A program made the translations under genes and the position numbers. A DNA stretch of 64,000 nucleotides from Flavobacterium sp. BFFFF2 (GTDB taxonomy: Bacteria > Bacteroidota > Bacteroidia > Flavobacteriales > Flavobacteriaceae), in contig NKJD01000018.1 in the NCBI GenBank assembly GCA_002256385.1, forward strand, positions 1 through 64,000, read 5' to 3'. Numbering within the stretch: the first letter of the stretch is position 1; the number at the start of each line of letters is the position of its first letter. Positions 55,861 through 64,000 of this stretch are shown in pieces. Under the pieces are notes generated by a model, which saw only the letters and a list, made by a program, of their open reading frames with translations, had not been told where the DNA came from and did not search any database.

Positions 55861-56853
55861 TTAATCTTTGTCTAACTTATATTTACTCAAATCCATTCCA
55901 AATGTCAAATTCTTATTGGCAACCAACTCATCTAATTCAGTGAGTGATTTTTTTCCAAAATTCCGGAATTTCATTAAATCATTTTTATTAAAAGAAACCA
56001 AATCACCCAATGTATCAACTTCAGCTGCCTTCAAACAATTAAGTGCGCGAACAGATAAGTCCATATCCACTAATTTTGTTTTTAACAATTGACGCATGTG
56101 CAAAGATTCTTCATCATAAGAGTCAGTCTGAGCAATTTCATCAGCTTCTAGTGTGATTCTCTCATCTGAAAATAACATAAAATGGTGAATCAAAACTTTA
56201 GCGGCTTCTGTAAGAGCATCTTTAGGATGAATAGAACCATCTGTTTTGATCTCAAATATCAGCTTCTCATAATCAGTCTTTTGTTCAACCCTAAAATTTT
56301 CAATGGTATATTTCACATTTTTGATCGGTGTGAAAATAGAATCTGTAAAGATTGTACCCAATGAAACATTTTGTTTTTTATTTTCTTCTGCTGGAACATA
56401 TCCGCGGCCCTTTTCGATGGTTAATTCCATGTTAAGTGTCACTTTGCTGTCCAAAGTACAGATCATCAATTCAGGATTTAAAACCTGAAAGCCAGAAATA
56501 AACTTTTGAAAGTCTCCAGCTGTTATTTTATCTTTTCCAGTGATTGAAATCGAAACTGTTTCGTTGTCTATATCCTCAATTTGACGTTTGAAACGTACTT
56601 GTTTTAGATTTAAGATGATTTCTGTTACATCCTCAACGACACCAGAAAGGGTAGAAAATTCATGCTCAGCTCCTTCTATTCGAACAGAAGTTACAGCATA
56701 CCCTTCAAGAGCTGATAATAACACGCGACGCAATGCATTACCGACTGTAAGACCGTATCCAGGTTCCAAAGGACGAAATTCAAATTTGCCTTCGAAATCT
56801 GATGAATCGATCATGATGACCTTGTCAGGTTTTTGAAAATTAAATAGTGCCAT
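55861..56853 (-). CDS. rpoA: DNA-directed RNA polymerase subunit alpha
   Basis: The 330-residue subunit has the N-terminal assembly domain ([20 protein letters not shown] at about 25-45) and the C-terminal DNA/activator-binding domain with [20 protein letters not shown] and [11 protein letters not shown]. It nucleates assembly of RNA polymerase. It lies between rpsD and rplQ as in the bacterial alpha operon. Confidence 0.98.
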   Translation of the reverse strand: MALFNFQKPDKVIMIDSSDFEGKFEFRPLEPGYGLTVGNALRRVLLSALEGYAVTSVRIEGAEHEFSTLSGVVEDVTEIILNLKQVRFKRQIEDIDNETVSISITGKDKITAGDFQKFISGFQVLNPELMICTLDSKVTLNMELTIEKGRGYVPAEENKKQNVSLGTIFTDSIFTPIKNVKYTIENFRVEQKTDYEKLIFEIKTDGSIHPKDALTEAAKVLIHHFMLFSDERITLEADEIAQTDSYDEESLHMRQLLKTKLVDMDLSVRALNCLKAAEVDTLGDLVSFNKNDLMKFRNFGKKSLTELDELVANKNLTFGMDLSKYKLDKD

Positions 56854-56873
56854 ATTACTGCTGATGTCAGTTA

Positions 56874-57479
56874 TTACTTGTTATACAACTCAACGATTAA
56901 TTGCTCTTTTATATTCTCAGGAATTTGAAGACGGGCAGGAACGGAAACAAAAGTACCTTCTTTGGTATCATTGTTCCAAGTAATCCACTCATAAACGTGA
57001 CTTGAGCCAGCAAGCGAACGATCGATTATTTCTAAAGATTTTGATTTTTCACGTACCGCAACTTTGTCTCCAGGATTCAACTGATAAGAAGGAATATTAA
57101 CCAAATTACCATTTACTGTGACGTGACGGTGCGAAACAATTTGACGAGCAGCCCTACGCGATGGTGCAATTCCCATACGAAAAACTACATTATCTAAGCG
57201 CGATTCACATAACTGAATCAAAATTTCACCTGTTACTCCCTTAGAAGCAGATGCTTTTTCAAACAAATTACGAAATTGACGCTCTAAAATACCATAAGTG
57301 TATTTAGCTTTCTGTTTTTCCATCAATTGGATGGCGTATTCAGACTTTTTACCTCTTTTTTTGGCCAAACCATGTTGTCCTGGGGGGTAATTTCTTTTTT
57401 CAAATGCCCTGTCTTCACCAAATATGGCTTCGCCAAACTTACGGGCAATTTTTGTTTTTGGACCAGTATATCTTGCCAT
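56874..57479 (-). CDS. rpsD: 30S ribosomal protein S4
   Basis: The 201-residue protein has the N-terminal [16 protein letters not shown] and the S4 RNA-binding fold ([29 protein letters not shown]). No N-terminal CxxC zinc motif is present, so this is the zinc-free form. S4 starts 30S assembly. It is 80 bp downstream of rpsK, the widest gap in the alpha part. Confidence 0.98.
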   Translation of the reverse strand: MARYTGPKTKIARKFGEAIFGEDRAFEKRNYPPGQHGLAKKRGKKSEYAIQLMEKQKAKYTYGILERQFRNLFEKASASKGVTGEILIQLCESRLDNVVFRMGIAPSRRAARQIVSHRHVTVNGNLVNIPSYQLNPGDKVAVREKSKSLEIIDRSLAGSSHVYEWITWNNDTKEGTFVSVPARLQIPENIKEQLIVELYNK

Positions 57480-57559
57480 TACAATTTACAATTAGAGAAC
57501 AGACATTATGAATTCAGGTCAAATCCTTCGATAATGCTACCTGCTCAGTTATACTTTAA

Positions 57560-57943
57560 TTAAACTCGACGTCTTTTTGGTGGACGACAACCATTGTGTG
57601 GCATTGGTGTAACATCAATAATCTCAGTTACTTCAATTCCTCCGTTATGTAATGAACGGATAGCAGACTCACGCCCATTACCTGGCCCCTTTACATAAAC
57701 TTTAACTTTTTTTAGTCCAGCTTCAAGGGCAACCTTTGATGCATCTTCAGCAGCTACTTGAGCAGCATAGGGTGTGTTCTTTTTAGAACCACGGAACCCC
57801 ATTTTACCAGCAGATGACCATGAAATTACCTCGCCTTTTTTATTAGTTAATGAGATAATGATGTTATTAAAGGTTGCACTAATATGAGCTTCACCTGTCG
57901 ATTCAACAACAACCTTACGTTTTTTTGCAGTCGTTTTAGCCAT
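57560..57943 (-). CDS. rpsK: 30S ribosomal protein S11
   Basis: The 127-residue protein has [21 protein letters not shown] and the C-terminal [19 protein letters not shown]11 forms part of the platform near the 3' end of 16S rRNA. It is 9 bp after rpsM. Confidence 0.98.
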   Translation of the reverse strand: MAKTTAKKRKVVVESTGEAHISATFNNIIISLTNKKGEVISWSSAGKMGFRGSKKNTPYAAQVAAEDASKVALEAGLKKVKVYVKGPGNGRESAIRSLHNGGIEVTEIIDVTPMPHNGCRPPKRRRV

Positions 57944-57952
57944 ATTAAATGA

Positions 57953-58327
57953 TTATTTAGTTGCTTTTTTCTTGTTAGCAACAGTTTTTCTTTTCCCTTT
58001 TCTTGTACGAGAGTTATTTTTGGTTCGTTGACCACGTAATGGTAAACCAGCACGATGACGTATTCCACGGTAGCAACCGATGTCCATCAAACGCTTAATG
58101 TGTAACGAAATCTCAGAACGTAATTCTCCTTCAATTTTGAAGTAAGAAACTGCATCACGGATTGCTCCAATCTCAGCATCATTCCATTCTGTAACTTTCT
58201 TATCGTGGTCTACTTCTGCTTTATTCAAAATATCTTGTGCACGGCTTTTTCCGATGCCGAAAATGTAGGTTAAAGCAATAACCCCTCTTTTGTTTTTAGG
58301 TATATCTACCCCTGCTATTCTTGCCAT
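57953..58327 (-). CDS. rpsM: 30S ribosomal protein S13
   Basis: The 124-residue protein has [19 protein letters not shown] at the start, the helix-two-turn-helix [11 protein letters not shown], and the basic C-terminal tail [19 protein letters not shown] that contacts tRNA. It begins 2 bp after rpmJ. Confidence 0.98.
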   Translation of the reverse strand: MARIAGVDIPKNKRGVIALTYIFGIGKSRAQDILNKAEVDHDKKVTEWNDAEIGAIRDAVSYFKIEGELRSEISLHIKRLMDIGCYRGIRHRAGLPLRGQRTKNNSRTRKGKRKTVANKKKATK

Positions 58328-58329
58328 AA

Positions 58330-58446
58330 TTATCCTTGTCTTTGTTTAAATCTAGGATTTTTTTTGTTAATAACATAAAGTCTGCCCTTGCGACGTACAA
58401 TAATGCACTCTGCACTTCTCTTCTTTACGGATGCTCTTACTTTCAT
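58330..58446 (-). CDS. rpmJ: 50S ribosomal protein L36, zinc-free form
   Basis: A 38-residue frame on the minus strand between infA and rpsM begins [20 protein letters not shown] and ends NPRFKQRQG, the diagnostic L36 ends. Only one of the four classic zinc ligands (Cys14) remains; positions 11, 27 and 32 are Ser, Asn and Phe. It is therefore the C-minus form that needs no zinc. Spacing is 10 bp from infA and 2 bp to rpsM. Confidence 0.97.
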
Positions 58447-58456
58447 TTTTTTAGCT

Positions 58457-58672
58457 TTAGTATCTGTATGTAATTCTTGCTTTGGTTAAATCGTAAGGGC
58501 TCATTTCAAGTTTTACCTTATCTCCAGGTAATAATTTAATATAATGCATGCGCATCTTACCTGAAATATGAGCTATTACAACGTGGCCATTTTCTAATTC
58601 AACTCGGAACATAGCATTTGATAATGCTTCAATAATATTCCCGTCTTGCTCTATTGCTGATTGTTTTGCCAT
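58457..58672 (-). CDS. infA: Translation initiation factor IF-1
   Basis: The 71-residue OB-fold protein ([49 protein letters not shown]) occupies the A site during initiation. Its position between secY and rpmJ is standard for Bacteroidota and Gram-positives. Confidence 0.97.
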   Translation of the reverse strand: MAKQSAIEQDGNIIEALSNAMFRVELENGHVVIAHISGKMRMHYIKLLPGDKVKLEMSPYDLTKARITYRY

Positions 58673-58680
58673 AAAAATGA

Positions 58681-60018
58681 TTAAGCTACCGCCTTTCTAT
58701 TTTTACCACTTTTCATCAGACCATCATAATGTTGATTCAACAAATAAGAATTAATCTGCTGAATAGTATCTATTGCAACCCCAACCATGATAATTAAAGA
58801 GGTACCTCCATAAAACATCGCCCAAGATTGTTGAACACCTAAACTCACAACAATTGCTGGAAAGATAGCGATCAATCCCAAGAACAATGCGCCAGGGAAA
58901 GTGATTAATGACATGATATGATCTAAATAGTCTGCAGTTTCAACACCAGGTTTGATACCAGGAATAAAACCACTACTTCTCTTTAAATCATCAGCCATTT
59001 TGTTAGTTGGAACCGTAATAGCTGTATAGAAGAAAGTAAAAACAAGTATCAATAAAGCGAATACCAGATTATACCAAAATCCAAACATATTACTAAATTC
59101 ACCAGCTATGGTTTGAGATGATTCTGACTCAGACAAACCTGCAACAGCAGCTGGTATAAACATAATTGCCTGTGCAAAAATGATTGGCATAACACCCGCT
59201 GAATTAAGCTTTAAGGGAATCCATTGACGGTTCCCCCCGTCTTGTTCAAAATCTCCAGCTACAGTTCTTCTTGCATACTGAACTTGAATGCGACGTACCG
59301 CCATAACCAACAATATACAAGCGATAATAACTAGTAACCAACCAATTAACTCTAGAACTAAAATTAAAGGGCCTCCATTGTTATTTGAAACACGCGAAGT
59401 AAATTCCTGAATTAGTGCCTGTGGCAAACGGGCCAGAATTCCAACCATAATTAATAACGAAATTCCATTCCCAATTCCTTTATCAGTAATCTTTTCTCCC
59501 AACCACATGGCAAATATAGTACCTGTTGTTAAGATTAATACAGATGAAAATAGAAAAGCAAAGGAATCAATAGGCAATAAAAATGCACTTGACGGTAAAG
59601 TACGATTCAAATTGTAGATATAACCAGGTCCTTGTACTAAAGTAATTAGTATAGTTAACCAACGAGTTATTTGATTTAGTTTTTTTCTGCCGCTCTCACC
59701 ATCCTTTTGTAATTTTTGAAGATATGGTATTGCAATCCCCATCAACTGAACAACAATCGATGCAGAAATGTAAGGCATAATACCTAGTGCAAAAACAGAC
59801 GCTTTTGAGAAAGCACCCCCAGTAAACATATCAAGAATAGAACCTATCCCCTTTTCTGTTTGACCTGCAAGACTATGTAATTGAGTAGCGTCGATACCTG
59901 GAAGTGTCACATGTGCACCAAAACGGTACACTAACAAAAGTCCTAAAGTAAGAACAATCCGGTTTTTGAGCTCTTCAATGCTCCAAACATTACGTAATGA
60001 TTCGAAAAACTTCTTCAT
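58681..60018 (-). CDS. secY: Preprotein translocase subunit SecY
   Basis: The 445-residue channel protein has ten transmembrane segments, the plug-side [19 protein letters not shown] (first SecY signature) and [17 protein letters not shown] (second signature). It forms the Sec pore in the inner membrane through which all the signal-peptide proteins of this window would pass. It is 9 bp after rplO. Confidence 0.98.
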   Translation of the reverse strand: MKKFFESLRNVWSIEELKNRIVLTLGLLLVYRFGAHVTLPGIDATQLHSLAGQTEKGIGSILDMFTGGAFSKASVFALGIMPYISASIVVQLMGIAIPYLQKLQKDGESGRKKLNQITRWLTILITLVQGPGYIYNLNRTLPSSAFLLPIDSFAFLFSSVLILTTGTIFAMWLGEKITDKGIGNGISLLIMVGILARLPQALIQEFTSRVSNNNGGPLILVLELIGWLLVIIACILLVMAVRRIQVQYARRTVAGDFEQDGGNRQWIPLKLNSAGVMPIIFAQAIMFIPAAVAGLSESESSQTIAGEFSNMFGFWYNLVFALLILVFTFFYTAITVPTNKMADDLKRSSGFIPGIKPGVETADYLDHIMSLITFPGALFLGLIAIFPAIVVSLGVQQSWAMFYGGTSLIIMVGVAIDTIQQINSYLLNQHYDGLMKSGKNRKAVA

Positions 60019-60027
60019 TGTGCGTTG

Positions 60028-60480
60028 TTATAAGGTGACTGCTTCACCACCAACAGCCTCAATAGCCGCTTTGGCAGCTGCTGTAAATTTGTGCGCAGAA
60101 ACTTTGATTTTAGAGGTAAGTGTTCCACGGCCTAAGATTTTAACAAGTTCGTTTTTAGTAGCCAAACGATTGGCCAAAATAACTGTAAAATCAATAGTGT
60201 CCGAGGCTAGTCCACGATCAATCAAAGACTGTAACGTATCTAAATTAATACCTTGATAGTCAATACGATTGATATTGTTAAAACCATATTTAGGAACACG
60301 ACGTTGAAGCGGCATTTGCCCACCTTCAAATCCAATCTTCTTAGAATATCCAGAACGTGACTTCGCTCCTTTGTGACCACGTGTTGAAGTTCCGCCTTTT
60401 CCGGAACCTTCACCACGCCCTACTCGCTTATTTTGATTGTGAGTAGAACCGGCTGCGGGTTGTAAATTACTTAAATTCAT
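60028..60480 (-). CDS. rplO: 50S ribosomal protein L15
   Basis: The 150-residue protein has the glycine-rich basic N-terminus (RVGRGEGSGKGGTSTRGHKG) and FEGGQMPLQRRVPKYGF. It is a late assembly protein of the large subunit, 12 bp after rpmD. Confidence 0.97.
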   Translation of the reverse strand: MNLSNLQPAAGSTHNQNKRVGRGEGSGKGGTSTRGHKGAKSRSGYSKKIGFEGGQMPLQRRVPKYGFNNINRIDYQGINLDTLQSLIDRGLASDTIDFTVILANRLATKNELVKILGRGTLTSKIKVSAHKFTAAAKAAIEAVGGEAVTL

Positions 60481-60492
60481 CTATACCTTCTA

Positions 60493-60672
60493 TTAGTTGG
60501 TTTCAATTGAAACCAAGTGTTTTACTTTATTTACCATTCCAAGGATAGTAGGATTGGCTTCGTGTTCTACCACCTGACCTAAACGTCTTAGTCCTAACGC
60601 ATCTAATGTGCGCTTTTGGTTAAGTGGGCAGTTAATTCTACTGCGAACTTGTTTTACTGTAATTTTTGCCAT
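60493..60672 (-). CDS. rpmD: 50S ribosomal protein L30
   Basis: A 59-residue frame on the minus strand begins MAKITVKQVRSRINCPLNQK and contains LDALGLRRLGQVV and NPTILGMVNKVKHLV, the L30 signature. It fills the gap between rpsE (11 bp) and rplO (12 bp). Confidence 0.96.
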   Translation of the reverse strand: MAKITVKQVRSRINCPLNQKRTLDALGLRRLGQVVEHEANPTILGMVNKVKHLVSIETN

Positions 60673-60683
60673 ACTTCCTAGAA

Positions 60684-61208
60684 TTATCCTTTAAACACTT
60701 TATCAAGAGACACACCTCGTTGTTTTGCAACAGTGTAAGCACTTCTCATCTGTAATAAAGCATCAAAAGTAGCTTTAACAACATTGTGAGGGTTTGAAGA
60801 GCCTTGAGATTTAGACAATACATCATGTATACCTACAGACTCCAAAACTGAACGAACTGCACCACCGGCAATTACCCCAGTACCATGAGAAGCAGGCATC
60901 AAAAACACAGCTGCTCCGCCGTATTTACCCTTTTGCTCATGTGGAATAGTGTGCCCGCTAAGCGGGATCCGTACTAGATTTTTCTTAGCGTCTTCAACCG
61001 CTTTGGCAATAGCCTCAGAAACATCCTTCGATTTTCCTAAACCATGACCAACTACTCCGTGCTCATCACCTACAACAACAATAGCAGAAAAACCGAAAGC
61101 TCTACCACCCTTTGTTACTTTAGTAACGCGATTCACACTTACCAAACGATCTTTTAATTCGATTCCGCTTGGCTTTACTAATTCTACGTTTTTGTATTTA
61201 CTATACAT
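60684..61208 (-). CDS. rpsE: 30S ribosomal protein S5
   Basis: The 174-residue protein has the S5 signature [20 protein letters not shown] and the C-terminal [21 protein letters not shown] segment. S5 affects translational accuracy and spectinomycin binding (loop at about 28-36). It is 6 bp after rplR. Confidence 0.97.
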   Translation of the reverse strand: MYSKYKNVELVKPSGIELKDRLVSVNRVTKVTKGGRAFGFSAIVVVGDEHGVVGHGLGKSKDVSEAIAKAVEDAKKNLVRIPLSGHTIPHEQKGKYGGAAVFLMPASHGTGVIAGGAVRSVLESVGIHDVLSKSQGSSNPHNVVKATFDALLQMRSAYTVAKQRGVSLDKVFKG

Positions 61209-61214
61209 AATGTC

Positions 61215-61568
61215 TTAGAATTTTAAACCGGTAGCGCGAGCGCCATCCGCTAATGATTTAACTCTTCCGTGATACAAATAACCATTACGGTCAAATGAAA
61301 CAGTTTCAATACCAGCCTTTACAGCTTTCTCACCCAAAAATTTACCAACAGCTTCAGCGACTTCGATTTTCGTTCCAGTTGCAGTAATTCCTTTATCACG
61401 GGAGGACACAGCTAACAACGTTACGCCTTTCACGTCGTCGATTAATTGTGCGTAGATTTCTTTGTTACTTCTAAATACAGTTAAACGTGGATGAGAGGAT
61501 GTTCCATTCACAATTTTTCTAATTCTGTATTTTAGTCTTTGTCTTCTTTCAGTTTTTGTTAATGACAT
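61215..61568 (-). CDS. rplR: 50S ribosomal protein L18
   Basis: The 117-residue 5S rRNA-binding protein has [33 protein letters not shown] and the end [20 protein letters not shown]. It is 11 bp after rplF. Confidence 0.97.
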   Translation of the reverse strand: MSLTKTERRQRLKYRIRKIVNGTSSHPRLTVFRSNKEIYAQLIDDVKGVTLLAVSSRDKGITATGTKIEVAEAVGKFLGEKAVKAGIETVSFDRNGYLYHGRVKSLADGARATGLKF

Positions 61569-61579
61569 GGCCTGTTTAT

Positions 61580-62122
61580 TTAAGCTGATTTACCTGCTTT
61601 TCTTCTTAATACCTCACCAACAAATTTCACACCTTTCCCTTTGTAAGGTTCAGGCTTACGGAAACCTCTGATTTTCGCAGCAATTGTTCCTAACAACTGC
61701 TTATCAAAAGAAGAAAGCTTAATGATTGGATTTTTCCCTTTTTCGTTAACTGTTTCCAAAGATACCTCTGGAGCAATTTCCAAAACGATATTGTGTGAAT
61801 ACCCTAAAGCTAAATCAAGTTTTTGACCTTGATTAGATGCACGATAACCCACACCAACCAATTCTAATTCCTTAGTAAATCCTTCAGAAACACCAACAAT
61901 CATGTTGCTAATTAATGAGCGATACAAACCGTGCTTGGCACGGTGATCTTTGCTTTCAGTAGGACGAGTTACTAACAATACACCTTCTTCAATAGAAATT
62001 GATACATCAGCATATTCTTGCGTTAATTGACCTAATTTACCTTTTACTGTAATTACTGTTGAAGTTACGTCTACCGTAACACCAGCAGGAATTGTAATGG
62101 GATTTTTACCTATTCTTGACAT
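61580..62122 (-). CDS. rplF: 50S ribosomal protein L6
   Basis: The 180-residue two-domain protein has [15 protein letters not shown] and the C-terminal signature [20 protein letters not shown]. It is located near the GTPase centre. It is 16 bp after rpsH. Confidence 0.98.
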   Translation of the reverse strand: MSRIGKNPITIPAGVTVDVTSTVITVKGKLGQLTQEYADVSISIEEGVLLVTRPTESKDHRAKHGLYRSLISNMIVGVSEGFTKELELVGVGYRASNQGQKLDLALGYSHNIVLEIAPEVSLETVNEKGKNPIIKLSSFDKQLLGTIAAKIRGFRKPEPYKGKGVKFVGEVLRRKAGKSA

Positions 62123-62138
62123 GTGATTCGATTATTAA

Positions 62139-62537
62139 TTAGTAAACATAACATATAACCTCACCACCAACATGTAACTGCTTAGCCTGCTTTTCAGTCA
62201 TCACTCCTTTTGAAGTAGAGACAATAGCTATACCTAAACCATTAAGAATGCGTGGGAGTTTAGTAGCTCCAGCATACTTACGCAAACCTGGTTTACTAAC
62301 TCGTTGAATATCTTTAATGACAGAATCTTTAGTTTCTTTGTCATACTTCAAGGCTATCTTAATAGAACCTTGAACGCTGCTGTCATCAAACTTGTAACTC
62401 AGGATGAACCCCTGATCAAACAAAATTTTTGTGATTTCTTTCTTCATATTCGAAGCAGGAATTTCAACCACTTTGTGATTGGCCTTCGCAGCGTTTCGAA
62501 TGCGCGTCAAATAATCGGCAATCGGATCTGTATACAT
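62139..62537 (-). CDS. rpsH: 30S ribosomal protein S8
   Basis: The 132-residue protein has DPIADYLTRIRNAAKANH and the C-terminal signature GLGIAIVSTSKGVMTEKQA. In E. coli S8 represses the spc operon; a similar site was not identified here. The 78-bp gap before it (62538-62615) is the largest of the spc part. Confidence 0.98.
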   Translation of the reverse strand: MYTDPIADYLTRIRNAAKANHKVVEIPASNMKKEITKILFDQGFILSYKFDDSSVQGSIKIALKYDKETKDSVIKDIQRVSKPGLRKYAGATKLPRILNGLGIAIVSTSKGVMTEKQAKQLHVGGEVICYVY

Positions 62538-62615
62538 TATTGTACAATTTGTGGTTATGGTTTTCCAAAGAGACTACCTCTAAAGAACCTTTAACCGATT
62601 AAACTTTAATTATAA

Positions 62616-62885
62616 TTACCAACTCGCTTTGCGAACTCCCGGAATCAAGCCTTGATTGGCCATTTCACGAAATGTTACACGACTTAATCCAAACTGACGC
62701 ATATAACCACGCGGTCTACCTGTTAGTTTGCAACGGTTGTGAAGTCGAACTGGCGAAGCATTTTTAGGCAATTTTTGTAAACCTTCATAATCTTTCGCTT
62801 CTAAAAGAGCTTTACGTTTGTCAGCATATTTTGCAACCAAATATTCTCTTTTAACCTCACGGGCTTTCATTGATTCTTTAGCCAT
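62616..62885 (-). CDS. rpsN: 30S ribosomal protein S14, zinc-free long form
   Basis: The 89-residue protein ([57 protein letters not shown]) is the long form without the two CxxC pairs of zinc-type S14. It is 3 bp after rplE. Confidence 0.97.
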   Translation of the reverse strand: MAKESMKAREVKREYLVAKYADKRKALLEAKDYEGLQKLPKNASPVRLHNRCKLTGRPRGYMRQFGLSRVTFREMANQGLIPGVRKASW

Positions 62886-62888
62886 AGC

Positions 62889-63440
62889 TTAATTCTTTTT
62901 AAAAGGTAACCCTAATTCTGCCAATAATGACTTGGCTTCTTTGTCTGTTTTTGCAGAAGTCACAAATGTAATATCAAAACCTGATATTTTGTTAACTTTA
63001 TCAATATCAATTTCAGGGAAAATGATTTGTTCCGTTACACCTAAATTGTAGTTACCACGTCCATCAAAACCATCAGCTTTTACGCCATTGAAATCACGTA
63101 CACGAGGTAATGAAGCCGTTATTAAACGGTCTAAAAACTCATACATACGTTCTCCTCTCAAGGTTACCTTTGCTCCGATAGGCATCCCTTTACGAAGTTT
63201 AAAAGTAGCAACGTCTTTTTTAGAAATGGTTGAAACTGCTTTCTGTCCTGTAATTTTAGTCAACTCATCAACTGCATAGTCAACAAGTTTTTTATCAGAA
63301 ACAGCTGCACCCACACCACGGCTAATAATAATTTTGTCCAATTTAGGAACTTGCATTACATTTTTATAGCCGAACTCTTCTTTAAGAGCAGAGATAATTC
63401 TACCCTTATATTCCTGTTTTAATCTTGGTATATAGGCCAT
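62889..63440 (-). CDS. rplE: 50S ribosomal protein L5
   Basis: The 183-residue 5S rRNA-binding protein has [38 protein letters not shown] and [18 protein letters not shown]. Gap to rplX is 1 bp and to rpsN 3 bp. Confidence 0.98.
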   Translation of the reverse strand: MAYIPRLKQEYKGRIISALKEEFGYKNVMQVPKLDKIIISRGVGAAVSDKKLVDYAVDELTKITGQKAVSTISKKDVATFKLRKGMPIGAKVTLRGERMYEFLDRLITASLPRVRDFNGVKADGFDGRGNYNLGVTEQIIFPEIDIDKVNKISGFDITFVTSAKTDKEAKSLLAELGLPFKKN

Positions 63441-63441
63441 C

Positions 63442-63756
63442 TTAGATTACTTGATTAGATTTTTTAGAAAATCTCACTTTACTGTCACCTTCCATTCTAA
63501 AACCTACTTTCGTGGCGGTCTTAGTTTTAGCATCTATCAACGATAAATTTGAAACATGAATGGAGGCTTCTTTTTTAACGATTCCACCTTGTGGACTTGT
63601 TGCACTTGGCTTCGTATGTTTTGAAACCATGTTAACACCCTCAATAATCGCTCGGTTTTTTTCACGGTCAACACCTAAAACTTTACCTTGAGCACCTTTA
63701 TGGTTTCCCGCAATAACTTTTACAATGTCTCCTGATTTTATTTTTAGCTTCATCAT
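63442..63756 (-). CDS. rplX: 50S ribosomal protein L24
   Basis: The 104-residue assembly initiator has the KOW motif [20 protein letters not shown] and [20 protein letters not shown]. Two adjacent Met codons (63756 and 63753) can both serve as start. It is 12 bp after rplN. Confidence 0.97.
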   Translation of the reverse strand: MMKLKIKSGDIVKVIAGNHKGAQGKVLGVDREKNRAIIEGVNMVSKHTKPSATSPQGGIVKKEASIHVSNLSLIDAKTKTATKVGFRMEGDSKVRFSKKSNQVI

Positions 63757-63768
63757 TTTGCTTGTGTA

Positions 63769-64000
63769 TTATAGCACTTCTGGTGCCAATGAAACAATTT
63801 TCATGAATTGCTTTTCGCGCAGTTCACGAGCCACAGGACCAAATACACGAGTTCCGCGCATTTCACCTGCTGCATTTAACAACACGCAAGCATTATCATC
63901 AAAACGGATATAAGATCCGTCAGCGCGACGTACTTCTTTTTTGGTACGAACAACTACTGCAGTTGAAACCGCTCCTTTTTTCACGTTTCCGTTCGGAGTG
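63769..64000 (-). CDS. rplN: 50S ribosomal protein L14, 5' part outside the window
   Basis: The frame stays open to the window edge and ends with the L14 C-terminus ([40 protein letters not shown]). Only the last 77 residues of about 122 are here. The GTG at 63984 is an internal Val codon, not the start: the frame continues upstream with [11 protein letters not shown]. Confidence 0.97.
   Translation of the reverse strand, partial: TPNGNVKKGAVSTAVVVRTKKEVRRADGSYIRFDDNACVLLNAAGEMRGTRVFGPVARELREKQFMKIVSLAPEVL

Noticed and set aside
63769..63984. Short 71-residue version of L14 starting at GTG 63984
   Set aside because: The frame continues through the window edge with conserved L14 sequence; the GTG is an internal codon.

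Overview
The window is a piece of a Bacteroidota chromosome, most likely Flavobacteriales. The support is a GldD gliding lipoprotein, three large exported proteins with type IX secretion (T9SS) C-terminal sorting domains, DUF4271-hemD, a small very basic protein beside HU, a classical spc-alpha ribosomal cluster with infA, and perfect TAnnTTTG promoter boxes in front of many genes. No tRNA, rRNA, CRISPR array, transposase or phage gene was seen. The genus cannot be named from this sequence alone.

Layout. 1-1438: repeat field (modular repeat family R1). 1439-5780: two secreted proteins, a T9SS adhesin-like protein and a collagen-like protein with a C1q/TNF-like tail. 5781-6785: repeats and a pyrimidine tract. 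6786-11891: central sugar metabolism in two leftward operons, glmM-pabA/trpG and pfkA-gap-GlcNAc kinase. 11892-13099: repeat field. 13100-21629: M1 aminopeptidase with T9SS tail, a deacetylase-like unknown, a GT4 glycosyltransferase, a small secreted protein, a MITE-like repeat complex, and ggt plus an ACP-phosphodiesterase-like gene. 21939-31019: one 9-kb gene for a giant subtilase with 11 FnIII-CUB pairs. 31357-36526: flippase-GSCFA pair, TlpA-like lipoprotein, hemD, DUF4271. 36527-37613: repeat field with a nested insertion. 37614-42021: rng, 30-aa basic protein, hup, mutY, ssb, gldD. 42255-49559: an inorganic-carbon uptake operon. 49709-55189: M16 peptidase pair, dgt, HupE/UreJ-like protein. 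55316-64000: ribosomal cluster from rplQ back to a truncated rplN.

How the genes work together. pfkA and gap are core glycolysis; glmM and the sugar kinase feed amino-sugar and cell-wall precursor synthesis. The 42255-49559 operon (small membrane protein, DabA, DabB, SulP transporter, DUF2490 outer-membrane barrel) reads as one system for CO2/bicarbonate accumulation, with a complete set of DabA zinc ligands. Secreted proteases and adhesins with T9SS tails, together with GldD, fit a gliding, polymer-degrading lifestyle.

The most unusual content is the repeats. R1 is a hairpin-rich modular repeat present as short and long versions in the large intergenic gaps; R2 is a 160-bp element with 20-bp terminal inverted repeats, one copy of which sits inside an R1 copy; a 39-bp tandem array lies at 16750-16947. 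The long ORFs in the repeat fields look like by-products of R1 rather than genes.
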